Notes: a model not told the origin generated them from the sequence alone. Counted from the stretch's first letter, positions 18,232 through 28,352 are shown. The stretch is DNA of 37,351 bases from Streptomyces altiplanensis (GCA_003719395.1 RHMC01000064.1:1-37351); one strand, 5' to 3'. Made by a program: numbers and translations.

Positions 18232-18263
18232 TAGTTGAAAGTTAACCTACTTTGGCCTACGGT
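18232..18263 (+). promoter_or_regulatory. Promoter and repressor-like operator of the nitroreductase gene
   Basis: A well-formed vegetative promoter: -35 TTGAAA (18235-18240), 17-bp spacer, -10 TACGGT (18258-18263). An imperfect 18-bp inverted repeat, TAGTTGAAAGTTAACCTA (18232-18249; 6 of 9 base pairs symmetric), covers the -35. Operators of this A/T-rich shape are used by MarR-type repressors; the regulator itself is not in the window. Confidence 0.6.
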
Positions 18264-18320
18264 GAAGTCACTGCTCGACCCCTTCGCTCCACCCCCTCGT
18301 ACGCCCGGAAGGCAAGCCGC

Positions 18321-18911
18321 ATGTCTCTCGTTCTTGACGCCGCCGCCCAGGACCTCCTCTTCCGTGAGGCCCGCACCGCGAACACCTTCACCGACGAGCC
18401 GGTGACCGAGGAGCAGGTCCAGGCGATCTACGACCTGGTCAAGTTCGGCCCGACCGCGTTCAACCAGTCGCCGCTGCGCGTCGTCCTGGTCCGCTCCCCC
18501 GAGGCCCGCGAGCGCCTCGTCCCGCTCATGGCCGAGGGCAACCGGCCGAAGACCGCCTCCGCCCCGCTGGTCGCGATCCTGGCCGCCGACAACGAGTTCC
18601 ACGAGGACCTCCCGGCCCTGTTCCCGCACTTCCCGCAGGCCAAGGACGTGTTCTTCTCGGAGCGCCCGGTCCGCGAGGAGGCCGCCGGCCTCAACGCCGC
18701 CCTCCAGGCCGCGTACTTCATCGTGGGCGTCCGCGCCGCCGGCCTGGCCGCGGGCCCGATGACCGGCTTCGACTTCGCCGGCGTCCAGAAGGAGTTCCTG
18801 GACGGCGACCACACCCCGCTGATGATCGTCAACATCGGCAAGCCCGGCGACGACGCGTGGTTCCCGCGCTCCCCGCGCCTGGCCTACGACGAGGTCGTCA
18901 CCACCGTCTGA
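18321..18911 (+). CDS. Nitroreductase-family flavoprotein (RutE-like)
   Basis: A 196-residue FMN-dependent NAD(P)H oxidoreductase of the nitroreductase fold. Family marks include FREARTANTFTDEPVTEEQV at the N-terminus, FGPTAFNQSPLRVVLV (FMN phosphate region) and AAGLAAGPMTGFDFAGVQKEF. This subgroup includes E. coli RutE (3-hydroxypropionate dehydrogenase), but no other rut genes are present, so the substrate is open; quinones, nitroaromatics or malonic semialdehyde are possible. The ATG at 18321 gives the normal length. The operator-like repeat over its promoter suggests induction by a small reactive molecule. It is followed by a strong hairpin terminator at 18942-18973. Confidence 0.85.
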   Translation: MSLVLDAAAQDLLFREARTANTFTDEPVTEEQVQAIYDLVKFGPTAFNQSPLRVVLVRSPEARERLVPLMAEGNRPKTASAPLVAILAADNEFHEDLPALFPHFPQAKDVFFSERPVREEAAGLNAALQAAYFIVGVRAAGLAAGPMTGFDFAGVQKEFLDGDHTPLMIVNIGKPGDDAWFPRSPRLAYDEVVTTV

Positions 18912-18941
18912 CGCCGGTCCTCCGGACGACAGGACGCGAGA

Positions 18942-18973
18942 AAGCCGCCGTGACCCCTGGGTTACGGCGGCTT
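18942..18973. terminator. Bidirectional hairpin terminator
   Basis: AAGCCGCCGT (18942-18951) pairs perfectly with ACGGCGGCTT (18964-18973). It lies between two convergent genes, the nitroreductase (+) and the DUF4245 gene (-), and can serve both, since A and T pairs flank the stem on each side. Confidence 0.75.
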
Positions 18974-19019
18974 CGTCATGTCCCGGCGCTCCGGCGGAGC
19001 CTCGGAGCGGCCCGGCGGC

Positions 19020-19535
19020 TCAGGCCTTCTCGGCTTCCAGCGCCCCGGCCATCTCGGTCAGCCGCTTCTGCGACGCCGTCCCCGTGACCACCGTCGTCAC
19101 GCCCTTCTCCTCGCGCACCAGCGCGTCGTACTTCGGGCCTTCCCAGCGCTGCCAGCCCTCCCCGCCGACCCGCAGGGTCTTCCCGGTCTTCGTCGCCTGC
19201 CGACTGACCTCGCGGACGAACTTCTCCGCGGGCCCGGACGACTGCTCGACCGCGACGTACTCCCGCTCGGGGTCGAGGAAGCCCAGGTGCCAGGCGTCGC
19301 CGGCCTGCCGGTCGTACGAGACGGACGTCGGCTTCCAGGTCTCCGGGAGCCCCACCGGGGCCGCCACCGGATACGGCGCGGCCCGCCGCGCCGTGACGAG
19401 CTCGACCCGGTAGTCGACCGGCTTCAGCGGGTCGGCCGAGTCGTCGTGCGGGATGAACATGTACATGCTCGCGGCGGCGATGCCGATCACCGACATCGAC
19501 AGCACCATGCCCCGGACCGTCTGCTTGCCTTTCAT
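19020..19535 (-). CDS. DUF4245 family membrane-anchored protein
   Basis: A protein of about 171 residues with one N-terminal membrane helix (VRGMVLSMSVIGIAAASMYMFIP region, residues ~7-29) followed by an extracytoplasmic domain of the DUF4245 type (YRVELVTARRAAPYPVAAP, LPETWKPTSVSYD, WHLGFLDPEREYVAVEQS, GWQRWEG and a C-terminal VTTVVTGTASQKRL strand). The function is unknown; the family is restricted to actinobacteria. The ATG at 19535 has GGGGAG about 9 nt upstream. A GTG at 19544 is also possible. It converges on the nitroreductase and is divergent from glpX. In Streptomyces it commonly sits beside glpX (from memory), so a link to envelope or carbon metabolism is only a guess. Confidence 0.8.
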   Translation of the reverse strand: MKGKQTVRGMVLSMSVIGIAAASMYMFIPHDDSADPLKPVDYRVELVTARRAAPYPVAAPVGLPETWKPTSVSYDRQAGDAWHLGFLDPEREYVAVEQSSGPAEKFVREVSRQATKTGKTLRVGGEGWQRWEGPKYDALVREEKGVTTVVTGTASQKRLTEMAGALEAEKA

Positions 19536-19704
19536 ACCTGCCACTCCCCCATCGTCCCCCATGCCCGGACGCCGCCCGCGCGTGGGGCGGCTCATCCCGA
19601 TATGCCGCTCATACGTGCCCCCCTCTGCTCATTTTGTCGACGTACCGATAGAGTCGGCGACACCCTCTTTATCCGGCCGTCGCCGTACAGAAAGGTGCGC
19701 TCCG

Positions 19705-20736
19705 ATGACCGAGCACCATCTTCCGTCTCAGCTCGAGGTCTCGCCCGAGGCCCCCGACCGCAACCTGGCCCTGGAGCTCGTCCGGGTCACCGAGGCCGCT
19801 GCCATGGCCGCCGGGCGGTGGGTCGGCCGCGGTGACAAGATCGGCGCGGACGGCGCAGCGGTGAAGGCCATGCGGACCCTCGTCTCGACCGTCTCGATGA
19901 ACGGCATCGTCGTCATCGGCGAGGGCGAGAAGGACGAAGCCCCGATGCTGTTCAACGGGGAACGCGTCGGCGACGGCACCGGCGCCGAGGTCGACATCGC
20001 CGTCGACCCGATCGACGGCACCACGCTCAACGCCAAGGGCATGCCGAACGCCATCGCCGTGCTCGCGGCAGCCGACCGCGGCACCATGTTCGACCCGTCC
20101 GCGGTCTTCTACATGGAGAAGCTGGTCACCGGCCCCGAGGCCGCCGACTTCGTCGACATCAACGCCCCCGTCTCGGTCAACATCCGCCGGGTCGCGAAGG
20201 CCAAGCACTCGACCCCCGAAGACGTCACCGTGATGATCCTCGACCGCCCCCGCCACGAGGGCATCGTCAAGGAGATCCGCGAGACGGGCGCGCGGATCAA
20301 GTTCATCTCGGACGGCGACGTCGCGGGCTCGGTCATGGCGGTGCGCGAAGGCACCGGCGTCGACCTGCTCATGGGCATCGGCGGTACGCCCGAGGGCATC
20401 ATCTCGGCCTGCGCGATCAAGTGCCTCGGCGGCACCATCCAGGGCAAGCTGTGGCCCAAGGACGAGGCCGAGCGCCAGAAGGCCATCGACGCGGGGCACG
20501 ACCTCGACCGCGTACTGCACACGAACGACCTGGTCAGCGGCGAGAACGTGTTCTTCGTCGCCACCGGCATCACCGACGGCGAGCTGCTGCGCGGCGTCCG
20601 CTACCGCGCCGAGACCGCCACCACCCAGTCCCTGGTGATGCGCTCCAAGTCGGGCACGATCCGCCAGATCGACTCGACGCACCGCCTCTCGAAGCTGCGC
20701 GCCTACAGCGCCATCGACTTCGACCGCGCGAAGTAG
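19705..20736 (+). CDS. glpX: Class II fructose-1,6-bisphosphatase
   Basis: A 343-residue GlpX-type FBPase, the gluconeogenic enzyme of most actinobacteria, hydrolysing fructose 1,6-bisphosphate to fructose 6-phosphate with divalent metal. The metal site motifs are IGEGEKDEAPML (71-82) and DIAVDPIDGTT (97-107). The substrate region SDGDVAGSVMA and the GIGGTPEGIISA loop follow. ATG 19705 has an AAAGGTG site. TAGAGT at 19649-19654 could be its -10. The length and all motifs are intact. A strong hairpin follows the stop. In this class no separate fbp gene is usually present, so the gene should be needed on gluconeogenic carbon sources. Confidence 0.95.
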   Translation: MTEHHLPSQLEVSPEAPDRNLALELVRVTEAAAMAAGRWVGRGDKIGADGAAVKAMRTLVSTVSMNGIVVIGEGEKDEAPMLFNGERVGDGTGAEVDIAVDPIDGTTLNAKGMPNAIAVLAAADRGTMFDPSAVFYMEKLVTGPEAADFVDINAPVSVNIRRVAKAKHSTPEDVTVMILDRPRHEGIVKEIRETGARIKFISDGDVAGSVMAVREGTGVDLLMGIGGTPEGIISACAIKCLGGTIQGKLWPKDEAERQKAIDAGHDLDRVLHTNDLVSGENVFFVATGITDGELLRGVRYRAETATTQSLVMRSKSGTIRQIDSTHRLSKLRAYSAIDFDRAK

Positions 20737-20752
20737 GGGCCCCGGCCGCGGG

Positions 20753-20786
20753 ACGGCGCCCCCCGCTCGTCCGGGGGGGGCGCCGT
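20753..20786 (+). terminator. Hairpin terminator after glpX
   Basis: ACGGCGCCCCCCG (20753-20765) pairs with a CGGGGGGGGCGCCGT run (20772-20786) around a loop of six bases. It is 17 bp beyond the glpX stop. The downstream T-run is weak, which is usual in high-GC actinobacteria. Confidence 0.65.
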
Positions 20787-20788
20787 TC

Positions 20789-21386
20789 TCCACACTCGTA
20801 CGGCGAGCAGGTACAGACGCGTGATCTGCACGTCGTTGAGATTGTCGTCGGAGACGAGATGGAGCGCCCGCTCCCCCGTCACGTCCTGCGCGCCCCCGAG
20901 CGACAGCCGCTGGACGCGGACCGCGTTGCCGACCCCGGCGGCGTACTGGCGCTCCAGGGCCAGCAGCTCGTTCTCGCCGACCGCCACCAGTTCGGTCAGA
21001 CAGAGCCCGTCCGCGGCCCGGTAGGCGTACTGCCGGTCCGGTACGCACGAACCGCCCGGCGTGCCCTTGTAGCGCTGGATGCGCGGCAGGTTGCGGCCGC
21101 GCTCGTCGCCGTCCTGGGACAGCGACGCTTCCATTCCGGCGTACAGGTGGCGGCCGTCGGGGCTGAGGGCGAGCGCCTCGATGGTGCGGCCGGTCTGGGC
21201 ACCGCCGGCCGGCCAGGGCTTGAACTCCTTCGGCACGGGCAGGTCCGCGCCGACCTGGCGGCCGGACGCCAGGTCGAACCTGACTTCCGTGCCGTGCCTG
21301 CGGTCCATGCGGCTCCCCGTGCACCTCGGTCCGCCCCAGGTGGCGCGCGTCACACGCACCCCGTCCGATGCTCGCACAACTGGCAT
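20789..21386 (-). pseudogene. Remnant of an esterase-like phytase-family secreted protein
   Basis: One frame holds shortened pieces of a phytase-like beta-propeller domain in the right order: RTIEALALSPDGRHLYAGME, then IQRYKG, LTELVAVGENELLALERQYA, GVGNAVRVQRLSL, and LHLVSDDNLNDVQITRLYLL at the end. Intact relatives are about 380-430 residues with a signal peptide. Here there is no signal peptide, the N-terminal third is missing, and about 50 residues that should separate the GAQDVTG and LVSDDN segments are absent. The ORF is open (20703-21386), so its decay is by in-frame deletions, not stops. The start codon is uncertain and no ribosome site is seen. It is probably not functional. Confidence 0.55.
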
Positions 21387-21465
21387 GAGAAGAGAGGCCA
21401 GTTGAGACGCACGAAAGGGGGAAGCGGAGCCGGAGGGAGCGAGAAGAGGGAGTGGGCGGCGCGGG

Positions 21466-21834
21466 TCAGCCCGCGGCAGCGATCCGGTTCCCGGGCGAGA
21501 CGGCCTTCAACTCCATCTCGCGCCGCCTGCGCCTGGCCAGCACCACCCGGCGCTCGGCCGCCGTCAGACCGCCCCAGACGCCGTACGGCTCGGGCTGGAG
21601 CAGGGCGTGCTCCCGGCACTCGATCATCACGGGACACCGCGCGCAGACCCCCTTCGCGGCTTCCTCCCGGGCCAGTCTCGCGGCCGTCGGCTCCTTCGAA
21701 GGGGCAAAGAACAGCCCGGCCTCGTCCCGGCGGCACACTGCCTCCGTGTGCCATGGGCCGGCCTGGTCCCGGGCCGGCGCACGCTGCGACGGAACGGCGG
21801 CGACCTGCAGGGACTGATGCGGCGGATGCAGCAC
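21466..21834 (-). CDS. wblI: WhiB-like iron-sulfur transcription factor
   Basis: A 122-residue Wbl protein. The four [4Fe-4S] ligands are C34, C64, C67 and C73 (AVCRRDE, then GVCARCPVMIEC), followed by the YGVWGGLTAAERR turn that contacts sigma region 4 and a basic tail (VVLARRRRREMEL) for DNA contact. Wbl proteins are actinobacterial regulators that bind the principal sigma factor and sense NO, O2 or redox state. GTG 21834 has AGGAG 7 nt upstream. The symbol is by position: the gene next to glpX in S. coelicolor is, from memory, wblI. The family is certain, the paralogue name less so. The 92 bp to the next gene contain nothing else recognised. Confidence 0.85.
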   Translation of the reverse strand: MLHPPHQSLQVAAVPSQRAPARDQAGPWHTEAVCRRDEAGLFFAPSKEPTAARLAREEAAKGVCARCPVMIECREHALLQPEPYGVWGGLTAAERRVVLARRRRREMELKAVSPGNRIAAAG

Positions 21835-21926
21835 GGTCTACTCCTGACGACGTCTTCGGGAGCGAGCAGCGATGCAGCACTCCCTACCCGCTGTGCGCGC
21901 GCCTATGCACAGGGTTTCGAACCGCG

Positions 21927-22591
21927 TCAGTGCCCGAGGTGTTTGCGCATGCGACCGTGCAGGTCCGCGATGCGCTTTCCGCGCTTGGGCTTCGCCTCGA
22001 TGTGGCCGAAGACCGAGTAGCCGTTGACCACCACGACCGGCGCCTCGGGATTGCGGGCTTCGAGGGTGTCGACCTCGAAGTTGCCGAAGATCCCGGTGCC
22101 GCTGCCGCGCAGCGTGATGTTCTCGGGGACGCGGACTTCGACGTGGCCGAAGATCGAGGTCGCGTTGATCACGGTCAGCCGCTGCCCGAAGAGCGCCTCG
22201 GTGAGGTCGATCTCCACGCTGCCGAAGAGCGCGAAGGCGTTGGTCCTGCGGCCGATCCGCCACCGCCCCTTGCGCGTCGAGACGCTGAAGACCGCGACCA
22301 GGTTCTCCGCCGGGGCCGACGTCGAGGGATCGTCCGGGCCGTACGCCGCCGTGGCCTGCTCGCCACGGGCGCCGCCGGGGACGGGCAGGTCCTGGACCAG
22401 CGGCTCCAGTTCGGCGACGGTCTTGGCGCGGTAGACCTCGTCGATGCGGTCGGCGAGTGCTCCTCGGCGGTCAGCCTGCCCTCGGCCACGGCGTCGCGCA
22501 GGATGTCCGCGATCCGGTCGCGGTCCGCGTCGGACGCGCGGAGGGCGGGCTCGCGGGGGGTGGGCGCTGGATGGTTCTTGTCGAGGTCCAC
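21927..22591 (-). pseudogene. DUF1707 / LiaF-like envelope-stress protein, one frameshift
   Basis: The N-terminus is a DUF1707 (SHOCT-like) module (ALRASDADRDRIADILRDAV, then AEGRLTAEEH). After a one-base loss near 22455 the protein continues in another frame with DRIDEVYRAKTVAELEPLV and a C-terminal LiaF-like beta-helix (AFALFGSVEIDL, TSIFGHVEVRVPENI, SGTGIFGNFEVDTLEA, GYSVFGHIEAKPKRGKR), whose four GxVEV-type strands are typical of cell-wall-active-antibiotic response proteins. It would be cytoplasmic or membrane-associated, and the molecular role is unknown. GTG 22591 is leaderless: TACGCT (22598-22603 on the minus strand) lies 6 nt upstream. A perfect palindrome lies between that -10 and the -35 region. 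Confidence 0.75.
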
Positions 22592-22597
22592 CGTCCC

Positions 22598-22623
22598 AGC
22601 GTACCCAAACGCGATAGATCGCG
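22598..22623 (-). promoter_or_regulatory. Leaderless promoter with palindromic operator CGCGATAGATCGCG
   Basis: On the minus strand the -10 TACGCT (22598-22603) lies 6 nt before the GTG at 22591. The inverted repeat CGCGAT-AG-ATCGCG (22610-22623, both 6-bp arms perfect) sits between the -10 and where the -35 should be, a repressor position. The cognate regulator is unknown. The palindrome is also about 130 bp upstream of the fumarase gene on the other strand. Confidence 0.5.
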
Positions 22624-22749
22624 ACTAGTACGGAGGCCCGCCAACTGAGCCTTACCTCACAGACCCCGCCCCCCACCGGAGTCTTACGCTGGTGGACGCG
22701 CTGCGCCAACGGAGGCCAGTTGCCGTCTGCCGAGTGAGGAATGGCCGTA

Positions 22750-24440
<1,691 letters not shown>

Positions 24441-24504
24441 GCGTTGCCGCCTGCGGGCGTTGTCCCCGGTCGCCGGACGGGTCTGTTCTTCCAGCCCGTC
24501 GAGA

Positions 24505-24532
24505 CCGGGATCCGGGGCCCGGGATCCGGGGC
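24505..24532. repeat. Exact 14-bp tandem duplication
   Basis: CCGGGATCCGGGGC occurs twice back to back between the convergent fumarase and esterase genes. Each unit holds the palindrome GGATCC, so a small hairpin could form and act as a weak terminator. There is no T-run. Confidence 0.5.
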
Positions 24533-24541
24533 AGCCCCCGG

Positions 24542-26074
24542 TTACGCGAAGCGCTGGTCGCCGCGCGCGTGCAGGGCTGGAGCCGCAGCGGGTCCTTCGC
24601 CGCCGCGAGCGTCACGCACGCCCGTCGACGCCGCCGGGCGGATCGTGGAGCCGTCACGTACGAACTGCTGGTTCGCCGCGCCCGAGCAGTCCCAGAGGAC
24701 CAGGCCCGTGCCCGCCCCGTACTTCGCCCCCGGCACGTCGAGGCACCGGTCGTGGCTCAGTTCCGTGCGGAGCGACTTCCGGTCGGCGTCGTACCACCAG
24801 CCCTGGTTCCGGCCGCCGTGACAGTCCCAGCCGCCGACCGCCGTCCCCTTGCGCGTCGTCGATCCGGGTATGTCGGCGCAGGTGCCCGTCCCCGCGTTCC
24901 TCAGCGGCTTGTACGCGTCGTCCCACGCCCCCGCGAAGAGCACCGGCTTTCCCGTACTCGCCGGGTCCGCGCAGCTCGCCTCGCGCAGCCCGGAGCCGTA
25001 CATCTGGGTGAGGCAGGACGCGAAGGCCTCGTGGCCGCGGATGTTCGGGTGGAAGGACTGGCGGACCGAGTTCTCGTCCGGGAGGCCCGGCTTGGACAGG
25101 TCGATGTAGAGACCGCGCGCCCAGGGGTCCTCCATGCACACCTCGTGGCCGTGGAAGAGGCGGGAGCTGTCGAGGTAGACGGAGCCGGTACTGGCCGCCG
25201 CCCTGCGCATGCCGCGCTCGAAGGCCGGCACCGCGCTGTTGCGGCCCCAGGCCGCGTCCGAGTCGTACCCCGCGCAGCCTCCGGGGATCTTGCCGGGGAA
25301 ATCCGGGTTGTCCTTGATGTCGGGGCCGATGGGGCTGGGGTAGCCCATCACGACCATCTTGTAGTCGCCGTCGGCGTACCCGGCGCCGCGCATGACGCTG
25401 CGCAGGTCCCGGACCGTCTGCTCCACCTTGGGGACGAGGCCGTCGACGCGCGCCTGCCAGCCCGGGGCGTACTTGGGTTCGCAAGGGCCCTGGAGGGTCA
25501 GCCAGCGCGTGACGCAGTCCGTCATCACCGGGCCGAACTGGAGGTCGTCGTTGGCGCCGGCGACCAGCAGGACCATCTTGATGCGGGTGTTGCGGGCCTT
25601 GACGGCCAGGTTGTCGCTCTGGACCAGCTCGTCGGCGTACTGCTTGGTTCCGCCGATCCTGATGTTGCCGGTGTGCGCGCCCGAGCAGGAGACGTTGTAC
25701 GTGACGTCGGCCGGTATGCCGGTGCGGTGGATCGCGGCGTCCGGCGAGCGGTGGCACCAGTTGCCGGGGCGGTTGGTGCCGGGTTCGTACGTGCCGACGC
25801 CCTCGCCGGAGATCTCGCTGTCACCCAGCGAGATCAGCCCGGTCTTGCGCCGGTCCATGGGCCGCTCGGCCGGGTCGCCGTAGAGCTTGGTGGCCTCGGC
25901 TGCGCGGACGGCCTCCAGTTCGGCCGGAAGAGGGGTGGATGCCGATGACATCCTGTCGGCGGCGGTGGCGGGGGTTGTTGCCGCGAGGCCGCCGACGCCG
26001 GCCGCGAGCGCGGCGGCCGCGGCGACCGTGGAGCGAAGGGCCGTAGAGCGAAGTCTGAGCCGTGTGCGCTGCAT
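24542..26074 (-). CDS. Secreted SGNH/GDSL esterase with C-terminal ricin-type lectin domain
   Basis: 510 residues. A Sec signal peptide (about 1-38, cleaved near PATAA-D) is followed by an SGNH hydrolase: block I LGDSEISGEG with nucleophile S86, an SCSGAHTGNIR loop with the oxyanion glycine (~132), block III GAND with N175, and FHPNIRGH with the catalytic histidine H342. Residues ~385-510 are a beta-trefoil (RICIN) carbohydrate-binding domain with GWDCHGGRNQGWWYD and LDVPGAKYGAGTGLVLWDC repeats. The last ~35 codons lose the pattern between TGV and GDQRFA, although the expected CVTLAAAKDPLRLQPC is present in another frame, so two offsetting indels are likely. The probable role is extracellular deacylation of a polysaccharide or lipid; the substrate is unknown. 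Confidence 0.85.
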   Translation of the reverse strand: MQRTRLRLRSTALRSTVAAAAALAAGVGGLAATTPATAADRMSSASTPLPAELEAVRAAEATKLYGDPAERPMDRRKTGLISLGDSEISGEGVGTYEPGTNRPGNWCHRSPDAAIHRTGIPADVTYNVSCSGAHTGNIRIGGTKQYADELVQSDNLAVKARNTRIKMVLLVAGANDDLQFGPVMTDCVTRWLTLQGPCEPKYAPGWQARVDGLVPKVEQTVRDLRSVMRGAGYADGDYKMVVMGYPSPIGPDIKDNPDFPGKIPGGCAGYDSDAAWGRNSAVPAFERGMRRAAASTGSVYLDSSRLFHGHEVCMEDPWARGLYIDLSKPGLPDENSVRQSFHPNIRGHEAFASCLTQMYGSGLREASCADPASTGKPVLFAGAWDDAYKPLRNAGTGTCADIPGSTTRKGTAVGGWDCHGGRNQGWWYDADRKSLRTELSHDRCLDVPGAKYGAGTGLVLWDCSGAANQQFVRDGSTIRPAASTGVRDARGGEGPAAAPALHARGDQRFA

Positions 26075-26191
26075 TGCGCCTCCCCGGTTTGTTGTTACCC
26101 CCGGTATTTACTGGCGGGTAGGCGACTTGGGAATACGCAGAACAAGACAAGTGCTCAACTTTTCCGAACTTTCCACAGGAGGTACGCGACC

Positions 26192-27595
26192 ATGACGACC
26201 GACGACCACCAGGACGGCTACCGCGTCGAGCACGACTCGATGGGCGAGGTGCGCGTGCCGGCGCACGCCAAGTGGCGGGCCCAGACCCAGCGGGCCGTGG
26301 AGAACTTCCCCGTCTCCGGGCAGCGCCTGGAGCGCGCCCACATCGAGGCCCTGGCCCGCATCAAGGCGGCCGCCGCCCAGGTCAACGCCGAACTCGGCGT
26401 ACTCGACAAGGACATCGCGCGGGCGGTCCAGGAGGCGGCCGGGGAGGTGGCCCAGGGGCGCTGGGACGAGCACTTCCCGGTGGACGTCTTCCAGACCGGC
26501 TCCGGCACGTCCTCCAACATGAACATGAACGAGGTCGTCGCCACGCTCGCCACCGAGCGCCTCGGCAGCCCCGTCCACCCCAACGACCACGTGAATGCCT
26601 CGCAGTCGTCCAACGACGTGTTCCCGTCGTCCATCCACATCGCGGCGACCGCCGCCGTGACGGGTGATCTGATCCCGGCCCTCGACCACCTCGCGGCCTC
26701 CCTGGAACGCAAGGCGGCCCAGTTCGCGGACGTCGTCAAGTCCGGTCGTACGCACCTGATGGACGCCACGCCCGTCACCCTCGGCCAGGAGTTCGGCGGC
26801 TACGCGGCGGCCGTCAGGTACGGCGTCGAGCGGCTGCGGGCCTCCCTGCCCCGCCTGGCCGAACTCCCCCTCGGGGGAACGGCGGTGGGAACCGGCATCA
26901 ACACCCCGCCCGGCTTCTCCGCCGCCGTCATCGCCGAGATCACCCGTGCCACCGGTCTGCCGCTCACCGAGGCCCGCGACCACTTCGAGGCGCAGGGCGC
27001 ACGGGACGGACTCGTCGAGACGTCCGGCCAGCTCCGTACGATCGCGGTCTCCCTCACCAAGATCTGCAACGACCTGCGCTGGATGGCCTCGGGACCGCGC
27101 ACCGGATTGGCCGAGATCAGCCTTCCGGATCTCCAGCCGGGCTCCTCGATCATGCCCGGCAAGGTCAATCCGGTCATTCCCGAGGCCGTTCTCATGGTCG
27201 CGGCCCAGGTGACGGGCAACGACGCGACGGTCGCGGCGGCCGGCGCCGCGGGCAACTTCGAGCTCAACGTCATGCTTCCGGTGATGGGGAAGAACCTCCT
27301 GGAGTCGGTGCGGCTGCTCGCCAACGCGTCCCGGCTGCTGGCCGACCGCACGGTCGACGGCATCACGGCCAACGCCGAACGGGCCCGCACGTACGCGGAG
27401 TCGTCGCCGTCCGTCGTCACCCCGCTCAACAAGTACATCGGTTACGAAGAGGCCGCGAAGGTCGCCAAGAAGTCCCTCGCCGAGCAGAAGACCATCCGCG
27501 AAGTCGTCCTGGAGTCCGGGTACGTCGAGCGGGGCGACCTCACCGTGACCCAGCTCGACGAGGCACTGGACGTGCTGCGCATGACGCATCCGTGA
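26192..27595 (+). CDS. fumC: Class II fumarate hydratase
   Basis: A 467-residue, iron-independent fumarase of the aspartase/fumarase superfamily, forming cytoplasmic homotetramers. Conserved regions are present: FQTGSGTSSNMNMNEVVA (region 1), KSGRTHLMDATPVTLGQEF (region 2, with the catalytic His) and the signature GSSIMPGKVNPV (317-328) carrying the catalytic serine loop. ATG 26192 follows AGGAGGT at a good distance. It is divergent from the secreted esterase across 117 bp. Having both classes of fumarase is usual in Streptomyces. Here the class I gene is frameshifted, so if that is real this enzyme would carry the TCA step alone. Confidence 0.95.
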   Translation: MTTDDHQDGYRVEHDSMGEVRVPAHAKWRAQTQRAVENFPVSGQRLERAHIEALARIKAAAAQVNAELGVLDKDIARAVQEAAGEVAQGRWDEHFPVDVFQTGSGTSSNMNMNEVVATLATERLGSPVHPNDHVNASQSSNDVFPSSIHIAATAAVTGDLIPALDHLAASLERKAAQFADVVKSGRTHLMDATPVTLGQEFGGYAAAVRYGVERLRASLPRLAELPLGGTAVGTGINTPPGFSAAVIAEITRATGLPLTEARDHFEAQGARDGLVETSGQLRTIAVSLTKICNDLRWMASGPRTGLAEISLPDLQPGSSIMPGKVNPVIPEAVLMVAAQVTGNDATVAAAGAAGNFELNVMLPVMGKNLLESVRLLANASRLLADRTVDGITANAERARTYAESSPSVVTPLNKYIGYEEAAKVAKKSLAEQKTIREVVLESGYVERGDLTVTQLDEALDVLRMTHP

Positions 27596-27672
27596 CGTAC
27601 CTCTGACACACCTCCGACGCAGCCGTGACCTCGGTCGCAGCGCCCCGCCACCCGTACTCCTAAGATCTGCTC

Positions 27673-28347
27673 ATGACAGATACGGCGACTGAGGCAGGCG
27701 GGGCGCGCTGGGCGCCGGGGGACCACATCCTCTGGCGCTACCGCGGCAACGCCTCCGACAGGATCCACATCTGCCGGCCCGTCACGGTCGTCCGCGACAC
27801 CGACGAACTCCTCGCGGTGTGGATGGCTCCGGGCACCCCGTGCGTGCGGCCGGTGCTGACGGACGGCACGCCCGTGCACGAGGAGCCGCTCGCCACCCGC
27901 TACACGGCGCCGCGCACCACGACCACCTCGCGGTGGCGGGGCACCGGCGTGCTGAAGCTGGCGCGGCCCGGCGAGCCCTGGTCGGTGTGGCTGTTCTGGG
28001 ACCAGGGCTGGCGGTTCAAGAACTGGTACGTGAACCTGGAGGAGCCACGCACCCGCTGGACGGGCGGGGTCGACTCCGAGGACCACTTCCTCGACATCTC
28101 CGTGCACCCGGACCGCGCCTGGTACTGGCTCGACGAGGACGAGTTCGCGCAGGCCCGCCGGGTGGGGCTGCTGAGCGCCGCCCAGGCACGGCGGGTCCGG
28201 GAAGCGGGGCGGGCCGCGGTCGACGTGATCAGCGCGTGGGGGACCCCGTTCCGCGACGGCTGGGAGCACTGGCGGCCCGATCCGAGGTGGGCCGTTCCCC
28301 GATTGCCCGATGACTGGGACCGTACTCCTGTTCACATGGCACCGTGA
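27673..28347 (+). CDS. DUF402 domain protein
   Basis: A 224-residue protein of the DUF402 (FomD-like) family. The domain (about 15-185) shows HILWRYRG at its start, WRGTGVLKLARPGEPWSVWLFW, FKNWYVNLEEPRTR and the acidic FLDISVHPD...WLDEDEF region, where relatives bind divalent metal and hydrolyse nucleotide-linked phosphates or phosphonates. Its substrate here is unknown. The C-terminal WEHWRPDPRW tail is typical of Streptomyces members. ATG 27673 is 6 nt after TAAGAT (27661-27666), so the mRNA is probably leaderless. It stands alone between fumC and the SpoIIE gene. Confidence 0.85.
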   Translation: MTDTATEAGGARWAPGDHILWRYRGNASDRIHICRPVTVVRDTDELLAVWMAPGTPCVRPVLTDGTPVHEEPLATRYTAPRTTTTSRWRGTGVLKLARPGEPWSVWLFWDQGWRFKNWYVNLEEPRTRWTGGVDSEDHFLDISVHPDRAWYWLDEDEFAQARRVGLLSAAQARRVREAGRAAVDVISAWGTPFRDGWEHWRPDPRWAVPRLPDDWDRTPVHMAP

Positions 28348-28352
28348 GACCC

